From: Silicimonas algicola
Lineage (GTDB): Bacteria; Pseudomonadota; Alphaproteobacteria; Rhodobacterales; Rhodobacteraceae
DNA: 64,000 nt
Direction of reading: 5' to 3'
Assembly: GCF_003148765.1 (NCBI RefSeq)
Contig: NZ_QGGV01000008.1
Coordinates: forward strand, 62,001 to 126,000
The notes under the pieces were generated by a model. That model saw nothing but the letters and a program-made list of their open reading frames with translations. It searched no databases and was not told where the DNA came from. This document shows, one piece after another, positions 1-8,258 of the stretch (position 1 is its first letter; every line of letters starts with the position of its first letter). The position numbers and the translations under genes are program-made.

Positions 1-411
1 GACGACCGCAGGGCCATGTGGTTCCAGAGCCTGCGCCCGGTCCACCGCCAGTTGGTCCGCATGATCGAAGACGGCGAGATCGTCTGGCGCGACGGTGGCG
101 AGACCTACAGCTTCCCGCTGAACGCGGACAACGAGACGCGCATCCCGACGCAGCTTCTCGACGCTATCGCTGCCAAGACCGGCGACATCCGGAACGAGAA
201 CGAGGCATGCGCTGCTGCCGTGTTCGAGCACGTCTTCGGCGAGGAGCTTCCCCGCAAGCGGACCCGCTTCGAGGGGCGGGTGCGCCTCACCGGATGTGAA
301 TGGGAGAAGTACGAGGGCAACAGGTGGTGCTACCGTCTCCCGAAGCTGGAGCACATGCTGGAGGTCATCGCCAAGCGCCGGGGCGACCCCCGCGCCGCTG
401 ACGCCCGCTGA
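1..411 (+). CDS. 3' part of a phage/plasmid-type replication (primase-helicase-like) protein
   Basis: The frame is open from base 1, so this is the C-terminal end of a gene that begins left of the window; the first ATG inside it (position 16) is not the true start. The visible 136 residues are hydrophilic. They end in a compact module with the motif RVRLTGCEWEKYEGNRW, followed by a short helical tail. The composition and tail resemble the ends of VapE/DUF5906-type primase-helicases of integrated elements, but no Walker motif is visible here, so the assignment is inference. A good hairpin terminator follows at 581. Its position at the far side of a block that ends in an integrase fits a replication gene of the same element. 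Confidence 0.45.
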   Translation, partial: DDRRAMWFQSLRPVHRQLVRMIEDGEIVWRDGGETYSFPLNADNETRIPTQLLDAIAAKTGDIRNENEACAAAVFEHVFGEELPRKRTRFEGRVRLTGCEWEKYEGNRWCYRLPKLEHMLEVIAKRRGDPRAADAR

Positions 412-485
412 TGCCGACGAGGACGAGTACGAGGGGGACGCTGCCGCCTGACGGCGGGGCGTGGCCTCTGTGCGGGGCGGCTCAG

Positions 486-514
486 GCGGATCAGTATCGA
501 AGCGGATCAGTATC
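486..514. repeat. 13-bp perfect direct repeat
   Basis: GCGGATCAGTATC occurs at 486-498 and again at 502-514, so the two copies are 16 bp apart start to start. They lie in the noncoding stretch between the end of the replication-like gene and its terminator. The role is unknown; a protein-binding repeat is possible. Confidence 0.6.
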
Positions 515-580
515 CTTCCCGAGACAGCGCCACGACACGCCACCACGCCAGCGATACAGAGAAGTTCCAACATGCCAAGG

Positions 581-607
581 GGCCGCGTTAGCGGCCTCTT
601 TCCTTTT
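581..607 (+). terminator. Rho-independent terminator after the replication-like gene
   Basis: The perfect stem GGCCGC / GCGGCC (581-586 and 591-596) encloses a GTTA loop and is followed by the T-rich run TCTTTCCTTTT. It has the same layout as the terminator after the resolvase at 6183. Confidence 0.7.
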
Positions 608-629
608 CGACCCCCTGCACCCGCCATTT

Positions 630-876
630 TGTTCCGGTGTTCCACGAACCGACCGTCTTTGTTCCATGATAAGCCATTGAGTTTATAGGGCAAATACCGG
701 ATGTTCCGCAAGTTCCCGATTTTGAGAAGCAGTTCCCCCGCGCGAGCGAATGCGTCCGCCGCCGCCTTACCTGCTCTACTTATTTCTTCTCTTCTTCTTA
801 AAGGAACAAAAGGAACAAGAGGAACAAGCAAGGAAGTACAGGGACCTAGCGTGGAACATTTTGTTCCAGTTGTTCC
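630..876. repeat. Cluster of ten TGTTCC/GGAACA hexamers
   Basis: TGTTCC starts at 630, 638, 660, 702, 862 and 871; GGAACA starts at 803, 812, 821 and 853. The copies at 803-829 form three tandem 9-bp units (GGAACAA plus two variable bases). The copies at 853 and 862 form the palindrome GGAACA-TTT-TGTTCC. About 0.1 such hexamers are expected by chance in 247 bp counting both strands. The rest of 412-1155 holds no convincing gene; the ORF at 750-1175 only reads through these repeats. An iteron-like origin or a regulator array are the plausible roles. Confidence 0.7.
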
Positions 877-1155
877 ACGTCATCGTCCTCACGCCGAGGC
901 GACACGGAGACTGGTACGGGACCGCGTCAGCGGCTTCGATGAGCGCGAACCCCGGCGGGGATCTTGAGCGCTTCCAAGGGCTCTCTCAGCCGTACCGTCG
1001 CGGTGTCATCGCCTACCGGTTTCACTGGAGCGACGCTCTTCGGCCTGAGGTTCTGACGCTAGAGCCAACGAAAGTATTGAAAGCGCGAAAGCGGTCGATC
1101 GACTACAGCCAAACGTGGCGGATTAAGAACGACAGAGGAAGGGCTCACGTCGTCT

Positions 1156-1524
1156 CTAATCCTTTCCTGACCTGAGTACGTGCTCCAGCGCTCGTGCAAG
1201 ATCTTTTGCGCGATAAGGTTTGCTTACAAGCAGACCTTCTAAGCCGAATTGCTTCAACTCATTTGGCTCATAGCCTGAAGCAAGAATGACGGGGACCCCG
1301 GCGTCTTTCAAAGCATCGACGACGGGTTGTGCGCTTTTGCCAGCGAGATTCGCATCAACGACGGCAACATCAGGTTTACGCGATTGAAGCAGCTCAATCG
1401 CTGCGGCCGGCGTGGAAGCGGGCCCCATGACGTTGTGTCCGAGATCCTTGAGAAGATCCTCTAGCTCCATCGCGATCAGCGCTTCGTCCTCTACCGCGAG
1501 GATCGTGAGGGGCTCATCCGTCAT
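1156..1524 (-). CDS. Single-domain response regulator (CheY-like receiver)
   Basis: This 122-residue protein is a complete receiver domain with no output domain. The acidic pair E12-D13, the phospho-acceptor D57 (in VAVVDANL), the Ser of ILASGYE and K102 (in VSKPYR) are all present. Its start codon lies inside the 3' end of the kinase gene (11-bp overlap) behind AAGGAT, so it is translationally coupled to the kinase and is its likely phosphotransfer partner. Receivers of this type next to HWE kinases act as phosphate sinks or bind a target protein. No target is visible in the element. Confidence 0.9.
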   Translation of the reverse strand: MTDEPLTILAVEDEALIAMELEDLLKDLGHNVMGPASTPAAAIELLQSRKPDVAVVDANLAGKSAQPVVDALKDAGVPVILASGYEPNELKQFGLEGLLVSKPYRAKDLARALEHVLRSGKD

Positions 1525-4500
1525 CGCTCAAGATCCTTTCAGCAGGAAACGACATACGACAGGTAAGTCCCGTCGGCGCATAGTCGAGCGTTACCTTGCC
1601 GTCGAGCTCGTAGGCGATGCCCCGCTCCAGCATCCGGCTTCCGAATCCGTCGCGCTCCGGTTTTTCGACCCTCGGGCCGTCGTGTTCGCTCCAGGACACG
1701 TCCAGCCGCTGGCCCTCCTTGTCCTTCCGCAATTCCCAGGACAGGCTCACCGTCCCGTCGGAGTTTTTAAGCGCGCCATACTTCAGCGCGTTGGTGGACA
1801 GCTCATGCAGCGCCATCGAGATCGTGATGGCGGCGTTCGGCGACAGCCGGACAGCCGGCCCCTCGAACACCAGCCTGTCCTGTCCGTCCACGAAGCCTCC
1901 CAGAACGGCGTCGGCAAGCTCGCGCAGGTCGGTGCCGAGCCAGCGTTCCTTGGTCAGGAGGCCATGCGTCCGTGCCAGAGCCTGCACTCGGTCCTGAAAA
2001 GCCGAGACGAACGCTTCGGGATCGGACGAAGACCGAAGGGTCTGGCTGGCGATCGACTGGACCACCGCCAGCATGTTCTTCACGCGGTGGTTCAACTCGC
2101 CCATCATCATCTCGCGCTCCGCCTCGTGGCGTTTCCGATCGCTGATGTCCTGGAACAGGATCGCGACGCGGCTGTCGTCAAGCTTGCTGAAGCTGGCGCC
2201 GAACCAGCGATCCAGCGGCTTGGCGAAAAGCTCGGCGTGCTCGGGTGTTCCGGTGTCGAGGACCTGGCCCGGCAGCGTGTACCAATGGCGTTCGAAGTCG
2301 CCGCCGACGTCCGAAAGACGCTTGCCCATGAAATCGGTGTTCACCAGCCGGCGGGCAGCGGGATTGGCGTCGAGGTAACGGACATCGGCGGCCTTGCCCG
2401 CGTCGTCGCGGATGACCTCGGCCAGGATGTATCCCTCGTCCATCGACTCGAAGAGCCGGCGATAGCGCGCCTCGCTCTCGCGCAGCCGCTCCTCGGTTTG
2501 GCGGCGCACGGTGATGTCCACGAAACTGAGGACGACGCCCTCGATCTTGTCGTCGACCGTCCGGTACGGACGCAGCCGCATCATCAGCCAGCGGCCGTCT
2601 TTGGTCTCGACCTCGGATTCAATCGGGACAAGATCGCGCAGGACCTTCTCGGCCTCGCGCGCCACCCCGTCGTGGGCGAGCTTGTGCGTGAAGTCGGTGA
2701 TGGGCCGGCCGACATCGCTGTCGGTGACGCTGAAAAGCTGCTCGACCGCAGGCGTCAGCATCTTGATGCGAAGCTTGGCGTCAAGGAACAGAGTGCCGAT
2801 GTCGGTCGCGTTGATCAGGTTCTGAAGGTCGCTGTGGGCCGAGGCGACATCGTCAAGCTTGTCCTTGAGCTCGCTGTTGACGGTCGAAAGCTCCTCGTTG
2901 ATCGACTGAAGCTCTTCCTTGCTGGTTTCCAGTTCCTCGGCGGTCGAGCGATACTCCTCGTTGATCGACTGAAGCTCTTCGTTCGCGACGCGAAGCTCCT
3001 GGTTCGACCTCTCGTGCTCGCGCCGGCTGGAGCTGAGACGGTCCTGCGTGGTCCTGAGTTCGGATTCGAGTTGGCGGATGCGCTCGATGCTTGCCACATC
3101 TCCATCGAGGACGTCCGGCGCCCGATCGCCGGACGCAGCGCCCGTATCGATGAAAAGGACCAGCGCCTGCTTCCCCCCCTGCCCTTCGGCGACGACGGGC
3201 TGGACATGCATCACCACCCGCCTCGCGTCGCCGTTCAGCCCGACATTGACCGGCAACGTCAGCGTCGGCTCTCCGGCCTCGAACGCGCGGTCAAGCGCCA
3301 GAAGAACCTCGGGACGCAACTCGGCGCGGAGGACCGAGGGCAGGTCCGACGTGAAGGGCCCCTCGGGCAGCCGGATGAATTGGCCGGCGGATTTGGAGAG
3401 GTTGAGGATGCGGTGTTCCTCGTCCACCAGCACGCTTGGCGGCGCGAACTGTTCCAGCGCCGCGGCGTGTACCACGGGGGATGGCTTTGCCTGCACGCGT
3501 CCCTCGTAGTCGCGCGTCAAAGGAAGCGGCGGCCGGTGTTCGGCGGGCAGTTGCATCAGAAGGTCGATGCTGCGTCTGTTCTTGGGCTTCGCGGAATAGA
3601 CCCGTGCCTCGCGGTCGCAGGGCGCGAACAGTTTGGGATCGGTATCGGCGCTTTCGGCCGATCCAAGGAAGAGATAGCCGCCCGGCTCCAGCGCATAATG
3701 AAAGAGGGCGAGAAGCTGATGTTGCACCTCGCGCTCGAGGTAGATCAGCAGGTTGCGACAGGCCACGAGGTCGAGATGGATGAAGGGCGGGTCCTTGAGC
3801 GCGCTGTGATGCGCAAAGAGGACCATCTCCCGGATTTCCTTCCGTATCCGATAGTGCGTGCCTTCCTCGACGAAGAAGCGCTTCAGCCGCTCGGGGGAGA
3901 CGTCGGCCTCGATGGCCTTCGGGTATCGCCCTTCCCTCGCAGTGGCCAGCGCGCCATCGTCAAGGTCGCTTGCGAAGATCTGGACCGCAGGCACCACCTG
4001 CTGCCGCTCGGCCTCCTCGACCGCGAGCATGGCGATGGAATAGGCTTCTTCTCCGGTGGCGCAGCCAGCCGACCAGACACGGATTTTCGAGTCCCCGTCG
4101 AGGTTCCGGATAAGCGGTTCCAGGGCCTTCTCGACCAGGGATTCGAAGGCTGCCGGATCGCGGAAGAACGCGGTGACCGAGATCAGCAGGTCGCCGAAGA
4201 GATCCTGCGCTTCCTCCGGGTTCTCGCGCAGGTACTCGACATAGGCCGCAAGACTGGTCCGCCGCGTCACCTGCATGCGACGTGCGATCCGGCGCATCAC
4301 CGTCGCCCGCTTGTAGTTCGAGAAATCGTGCCCCGTCCGCCCATGGAGGAACGCCAGGATCTGCCGCACGGCGTCCTTGGCCTCGTCATCTTTCAACCGA
4401 CGGAGAGCGTCCTTGCTTCGCGCAACCTCGGCGATTAGTTCGGTCATGCGTTCGATCGGCTCGACGAAGTCGGCGACGCCGGTGGCGATGGCGCTTCGCG

Positions 4501-5008
4501 GCATCATGCTGAACTCGGCTTCGCTCGGGTCCTGCACGAAGATGACGCCGCCGGCCTCCTTGATCTTGCGGACACCCACGGCGCCATCGGATCCGGCACC
4601 GCTCATCACCACGGCAAAGCCGTCGCCCCGCCCGCTGGCGACGGACCGAAAGAACATGTCGATCGGCGCGCGGTGTCCCCTCGGCTCGGTAAAGGGGCGC
4701 GACGCGACGCTGTTGCCGTCGATGAAAAGCTCGCGGTCCGGCGCGATGACGTAGACGCAGTTCGGCTCGAGCTTCGGCGAGTCCTCGACCTGAAGAACCG
4801 GCATCTTGGTGCGGCCGGTCAGGATCTCGCTCAACTGGCTTTCGTGGTCAGGCGACAGGTGGACGATGACGACGTAGGCCAGCCCGAGTTCGGGGTCTAT
4901 GCTCTCGAAGAACTTCTGAAGCGCCCGAACTCCACCAGCCGAAGCGCCGATGGCGCAGACCGGTGTCAGCGGCCCTTCGGATCGCCCCTTCTTGGTCACA
5001 TCAACCAT
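1514..5008 (-). CDS. CheB-CheR-PAS-HWE hybrid sensor histidine kinase
   Basis: This is a 1,164-residue multidomain signalling protein. Residues about 15-190 form a CheB methylesterase domain with the Ser motif GASAGG and its His and Asp partners (VIVHLSPDH, SGAGSDG). Residues about 210-480 form a CheR methyltransferase with the SAM loop SAGCATGEEAYS. A long coiled coil (about 650-730) is followed by two PAS-like segments. The kinase core has the phospho-acceptor H974 in ELNHRVKN, an N box with ALHELSTNALKYG and a WE dipeptide, as in HWE kinases. There is no transmembrane segment, so it should be cytoplasmic. The start is supported by AGGTG five bases upstream. It forms an operon with the downstream receiver. 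No CheA, CheW or receptor gene is nearby, so a role in chemotaxis proper is doubtful; fused CheB/CheR-PAS kinases are usually general sensors. Confidence 0.92.
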   Translation of the reverse strand: MVDVTKKGRSEGPLTPVCAIGASAGGVRALQKFFESIDPELGLAYVVIVHLSPDHESQLSEILTGRTKMPVLQVEDSPKLEPNCVYVIAPDRELFIDGNSVASRPFTEPRGHRAPIDMFFRSVASGRGDGFAVVMSGAGSDGAVGVRKIKEAGGVIFVQDPSEAEFSMMPRSAIATGVADFVEPIERMTELIAEVARSKDALRRLKDDEAKDAVRQILAFLHGRTGHDFSNYKRATVMRRIARRMQVTRRTSLAAYVEYLRENPEEAQDLFGDLLISVTAFFRDPAAFESLVEKALEPLIRNLDGDSKIRVWSAGCATGEEAYSIAMLAVEEAERQQVVPAVQIFASDLDDGALATAREGRYPKAIEADVSPERLKRFFVEEGTHYRIRKEIREMVLFAHHSALKDPPFIHLDLVACRNLLIYLEREVQHQLLALFHYALEPGGYLFLGSAESADTDPKLFAPCDREARVYSAKPKNRRSIDLLMQLPAEHRPPLPLTRDYEGRVQAKPSPVVHAAALEQFAPPSVLVDEEHRILNLSKSAGQFIRLPEGPFTSDLPSVLRAELRPEVLLALDRAFEAGEPTLTLPVNVGLNGDARRVVMHVQPVVAEGQGGKQALVLFIDTGAASGDRAPDVLDGDVASIERIRQLESELRTTQDRLSSSRREHERSNQELRVANEELQSINEEYRSTAEELETSKEELQSINEELSTVNSELKDKLDDVASAHSDLQNLINATDIGTLFLDAKLRIKMLTPAVEQLFSVTDSDVGRPITDFTHKLAHDGVAREAEKVLRDLVPIESEVETKDGRWLMMRLRPYRTVDDKIEGVVLSFVDITVRRQTEERLRESEARYRRLFESMDEGYILAEVIRDDAGKAADVRYLDANPAARRLVNTDFMGKRLSDVGGDFERHWYTLPGQVLDTGTPEHAELFAKPLDRWFGASFSKLDDSRVAILFQDISDRKRHEAEREMMMGELNHRVKNMLAVVQSIASQTLRSSSDPEAFVSAFQDRVQALARTHGLLTKERWLGTDLRELADAVLGGFVDGQDRLVFEGPAVRLSPNAAITISMALHELSTNALKYGALKNSDGTVSLSWELRKDKEGQRLDVSWSEHDGPRVEKPERDGFGSRMLERGIAYELDGKVTLDYAPTGLTCRMSFPAERILSDDG

Positions 5009-5193
5009 TGAGCACCTTTGGGTTGTTCGGTTGGAAGCCTCTTCTTCTGCCGCAATCCTTTCAACAAGAAACCAACAGAGAAGTTTGTTCCACCTTGGAC
5101 CGGCACGTGCGCTGAAAACGTCGTCTAGCGGCTGCGCGCCTTCGAGTACTAAGAATCCGTTGAACTATAGGGGGATCTCGCTGTTCAACTCAG

Positions 5194-5217
5194 ACGTATG
5201 CATAAAGACGCATACGT
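5194..5217. promoter_or_regulatory. 8-8-8 inverted repeat
   Basis: ACGTATGC (5194-5201) and GCATACGT (5210-5217) are perfect inverted arms around an 8-base spacer. The site lies about 185 bp upstream of the kinase start. It could be an operator; no regulator can be named. Confidence 0.45.
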
Positions 5218-5496
5218 TGCGAGGGAGTAGCGGCTCCAGCACGCATCATCTCCCAATCCCAGAGCTACATAAGCGTGTGGTGTGCGCATGTATGGGGCAA
5301 ATGCACGTATTACCACTGAGCTGCCTATCTAGGGGTTCGCCTTATGCGGGACCGCGTCTCACTAGGGACGCAATCAAAGACACCCACTGAAGCTGGGTAG
5401 GGCCGTCTCATTAACCTGCCATCGCTGTAAGTTCTAAGACAGTCTCACTTCCTCGCGACTTCTTCGATGCACCCGCGTCATCGGGAGTGTCCTAAT

Positions 5497-5583
5497 TGAG
5501 TATACTCAGGCCGTGCAGTCGATTTAGGCACGCTTATTGTACGATTAGAGTTCCGAATCACGTTTTCGTACAGTATGTACGAT
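5497..5583. promoter_or_regulatory. Palindromes upstream of the resolvase (candidate res site/operator)
   Basis: TGAGTATACTCA (5497-5508) is a perfect 12-bp palindrome. CGTACA-GTA-TGTACG (5567-5581) has perfect 6-bp arms, and TGTACGAT occurs at 5538-5545 and 5576-5583. Serine resolvases bind inverted subsites just upstream of their own gene, both for recombination and for autorepression. The position and symmetry fit that role, but the subsites were not proven. Confidence 0.5.
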
Positions 5584-5617
5584 GACAGGAACTCTAAACG
5601 GACAGAAGGAGGCGATC

Positions 5618-6172
5618 ATGGGAGAATTGATTGGATACGCGCGGGTCTCGACCACGGGCCAGTCGCTCGACGTGCAAGAGAGCGCGCTGACGCGCGCCGG
5701 TTGCAAGAAGCTCTTCGCCGAGAAGCGTAGCGGCACCAAGCGGAAAGGTCGCGAGGAACTGGAGCGCATGTTGGACTATGTCCGCGAAGGCGACACGCTG
5801 GTCTGCACGAGGCTCGACCGCCTTGCCCGCTCGACGCGGGACCTGCTGAACATCGGCGCGACGCTGAAAGAGAAGGGCGTCGCATTGAAGGTCCTCGAAC
5901 AGGACGTCGACACCAACACCCCTGCAGGCGAGTTGTTCTTCACCATCCTCGCCGCCATAGGTCAGTTCGAGACCCAGCTCCGCGCCGAGCGTCAGCGTGA
6001 AGGCATCGTAGCCGCACTGGCAAAGGGTCCTGACAGCCCGTTCAAGGGTCGTCCGCCGTCGATCAAGCGCTCTGCGGTGCTGAAGGCGGTCGAGGAGGCC
6101 GGATCGAAGCTGGGGGCTGCCAAGGCGCTCGGGATCAGCCGTGACAGCGTGTATCGGTTGCTGGCTCAGTGA
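5618..6172 (+). CDS. Serine resolvase/invertase (Pin/Tn3 type recombinase)
   Basis: This 184-residue small serine recombinase has the catalytic block YARVSTTGQ with nucleophile S11 and R9, the conserved RLDRLARS arginines, a long dimerisation helix and a C-terminal helix-turn-helix (GAAKALGISRDSVYRLL). The ATG at 5618 is chosen because AGGAGG ends five bases before it and homologues begin at this point; an in-frame ATG at 5582 lacks a ribosome site. It would resolve cointegrates or invert DNA, acting on the palindromes just upstream. It is followed by a strong terminator. Confidence 0.93.
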   Translation: MGELIGYARVSTTGQSLDVQESALTRAGCKKLFAEKRSGTKRKGREELERMLDYVREGDTLVCTRLDRLARSTRDLLNIGATLKEKGVALKVLEQDVDTNTPAGELFFTILAAIGQFETQLRAERQREGIVAALAKGPDSPFKGRPPSIKRSAVLKAVEEAGSKLGAAKALGISRDSVYRLLAQ

Positions 6173-6182
6173 TTAAGTGAAG

Positions 6183-6206
6183 GCCCGCGTCAGCGGGCTT
6201 TCGATT
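6183..6206 (+). terminator. Terminator after the resolvase
   Basis: The stem GCCCGC / GCGGGC (6183-6188, 6193-6198) has a GTCA loop and is followed by TTTCGATTTT. It lies eleven bases after the resolvase stop codon. Confidence 0.75.
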
Positions 6207-6212
6207 TTATCC

Positions 6213-7054
6213 GTGCTCGTTTTGACGGAAGGCCGCGACGTCAGGACCTGAGACTGCCGACGCCACGCCTGTGGCGTCACGGCGCTGCATGACTGCGCCC
6301 GCCTTAGGCCCCGACCATCTGACACAGGCGCACCCCGTCCGGGACGGTGCCATCCGGTAGACTGGACCTTGGCGAAGGTCTGCCTGAAAACTCGCCTTGC
6401 CAGCTCTGCGCGACTCGCCCGTCCGACGCCCAAAGCACCTAGGGACCCAAAGGGGGATACCCCCCGTGGGTGATGCAGGCTTACGGGTGCTACGGGCACA
6501 TTATTCCGTTATGAATCTCAACAGCAGCCCCACATCAGAGTAAGATCAGCCAGTCCTCTCTGGCTGACACCCTCCGGTCGGCCGTGTCGCGTCACGTCCT
6601 ATCAATTGAAGCAACGGCTATTGCGACAGAATTCGAAGAGCCTCACTCGACCCGATGAGCAGGCGTTGGCGGACAGCCTTATCCGCGCTCCACGCGATTG
6701 GCTGCAAGACCGTCCACACCCGAAGGAGCGCGTCGCGCACGCCGCCAAACGTTTCGTGGAGCCCTTCCATCTGGAGACAGCGGGCATTGGCACGATGTCT
6801 TGGTGGTGGGGTGGCTACGCTCTCATCCGGATCGGACGCCAGATGTTGTGGTCCCCCGCTCGCGGCGCGCCCGCCATCACCACGAATGGGAACTTCTGTG
6901 CACCGGCGACGCGCGAGCTGCAACGTTGGATATCTTCCGCGTGCAGTGACTGGCGGTCCACGGGAAGCCGGGCTACGGCATGGTGTTCGCTCGGGAATGA
7001 CACCTTAAGGCCGTGGTTGAACTCAGGCAGTTGGTTGAATCACGACCTCTCTGA
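6213..7054. other. Noncoding stretch with several perfect hairpins
   Basis: No ORF in these 840 bp looks like a protein; the longest candidates have low-complexity, arginine-rich composition. Three perfect inverted repeats stand out: GACGCCAC-GCCT-GTGGCGTC (6259-6278), GGGGG-ATA-CCCCC (6452-6464) and TCAGCCAG-TCCTCT-CTGGCTGA (6546-6567). They could belong to a structured RNA or to recombination sites. Decayed genes cannot be excluded. Confidence 0.4.
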
Positions 7055-8059
7055 CTACTCTTTGCGGAAATCCCTTGTCAGCATTTGAGACGCAGTGGAT
7101 GCCACGTTGAGGTTCGCTCCTGCGATCTGTGCGGCTGCCGCCCTCCCTTCCTCCGCGAAATGTTGGAGGCGTTCTCGAAGTGCACTGAGGTCAGCCGTGT
7201 TGATCACCAACCGGATCGCAGTTCCTTGGAAATCGGTCTCGAAGGTCCGTTTTCCATCGTGGTCAAGTTCGATACCCCCAGTGCCAGAGCACAGCAGAAA
7301 ACTTCCGCCGTTTCGGCAAATGCGGCTGGTCATGTAGAGGCCGTACCCAGAATTGTTCCACTGGTCATTTCCGCGACCAGCGAGTGGATTGCCCGAGATG
7401 CCCGGCATTAGCGCCATCTGGAGCGCCTCGACTTCAGTCAGCCATTCAAAGGCGGGGTTCTCGGTCAAAGCCCTGTGGATGCCAACGCCATCATCAACAA
7501 TCCCGACTTCGACTTCGTTGCGTAGGGGCCAGTACTGGGCACAAAGGTGGATCTTGTCAGAGCCGCTATGCTCGACAACATTACGCATAATCTCGCGGAT
7601 AGAATAGGTGAGGGTATCTTGCAGTTCTCCCGCTTGCTGGCGGGTTAGTATTCCGGCCAGCTCGGCAGCTTTGCCTTCGATCACGTCACCGACCTCTTGG
7701 AATGAGTCGAAAGCCTCTTGCCGTATCTCATTTGCGTCGAGTTCGCTGATAGGGACGTATCTAGAGCTTCCCGGTGCCTCGCCGGGCGCTTTGCCGTGAG
7801 GGAGTCCGAAGGACCGAAAGAATCCGAAATGGGCCGCGTAGGTATGTTTCTCGTGCTCCCGCGCACGCCTTCGGGCCTCTGGCCTGCTTGTCCGGAACTG
7901 ACGAAGCATCGCGGAAAGTAGCAGCATAGAGAACGGTGGAAACCAACGTTCCTCCCCGAAATGGAACTCGTACTCAGCGGCCTCAGGGAGGTCTCGAAGC
8001 ACGCATGCAAACCCTGCAAGGCAAGTGGGCGACAAATCGTGAGGAACGTCTATTCGCAT
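7055..8059 (-). CDS. Stand-alone GHKL (HATPase_c) ATP-binding protein
   Basis: The 334-residue protein has an unrecognised N-terminal half (1-140) followed by a GHKL ATPase domain. The N box is REIMRNVVEH (E156, N160), G1 is DDGVGI (189-194), and a glycine-rich lid precedes GYGLYM (238-243). There is no phospho-acceptor histidine domain and no membrane segment, so it is not a classical sensor kinase. The last residues (QMLTRDFRKE) resemble the beginning of a STAS-like DUF4325 domain, which often accompanies such ATPases, but the stop comes immediately. The start is supported by GGAAG seven bases upstream. In an integrative element an anti-sigma-like, Hsp90-like or defence role is possible; none can be shown. 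Confidence 0.75.
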   Translation of the reverse strand: MRIDVPHDLSPTCLAGFACVLRDLPEAAEYEFHFGEERWFPPFSMLLLSAMLRQFRTSRPEARRRAREHEKHTYAAHFGFFRSFGLPHGKAPGEAPGSSRYVPISELDANEIRQEAFDSFQEVGDVIEGKAAELAGILTRQQAGELQDTLTYSIREIMRNVVEHSGSDKIHLCAQYWPLRNEVEVGIVDDGVGIHRALTENPAFEWLTEVEALQMALMPGISGNPLAGRGNDQWNNSGYGLYMTSRICRNGGSFLLCSGTGGIELDHDGKRTFETDFQGTAIRLVINTADLSALRERLQHFAEEGRAAAAQIAGANLNVASTASQMLTRDFRKE

Positions 8060-8258
8060 TCAAGTTCTTCCATGTTTGAAAGTCGGCAATGAGGATGATG
8101 CACTGCGGCGTGAGGGGCCCATGAACTTCTGGTCTGAGCCCGCCGCCGGCTTCGCCCCGAGAACGGGTCAACGTGCGCCAATAGCCGAATCTGACGGTGG
8201 AGATGCTTCGGCGAGGGTCGCATAAGTCCGCATACGAAGCACCACGGATTACAATAGG

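Larger units (their letters stand above)
5009..5617. other. Noncoding gap between kinase and resolvase
   Basis: This gap of about 600 bp has no credible ORF and is visibly richer in A+T than the flanking genes. It contains the inverted repeats described at 5194 and 5497-5581, and the kinase promoter must lie near its left end. Nothing else in it could be identified. Confidence 0.5.

Noticed and set aside
750-1175. A 141-codon ORF with an EQKEQEEQ stretch
   Set aside because: The Glu/Gln run is only the translation of the GGAACA repeats. There is no ribosome site and no family resemblance.
1412-4438. A 1,008-codon open frame on the plus strand
   Set aside because: It lies antisense to the histidine kinase, whose domains are unmistakable. 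The plus-strand product has no recognisable motif and typical GC-rich shadow composition.
5087-5091. GGAAC element upstream of the kinase as an EcfG general-stress promoter
   Set aside because: No GTT-type -10 element lies at the required 16-17 base spacing.
6606-7088. A 160-codon ORF in the noncoding tract
   Set aside because: No ribosome site, no domain, Trp/Arg-rich shadow composition, and it overlaps the 3' end of the ATPase gene.
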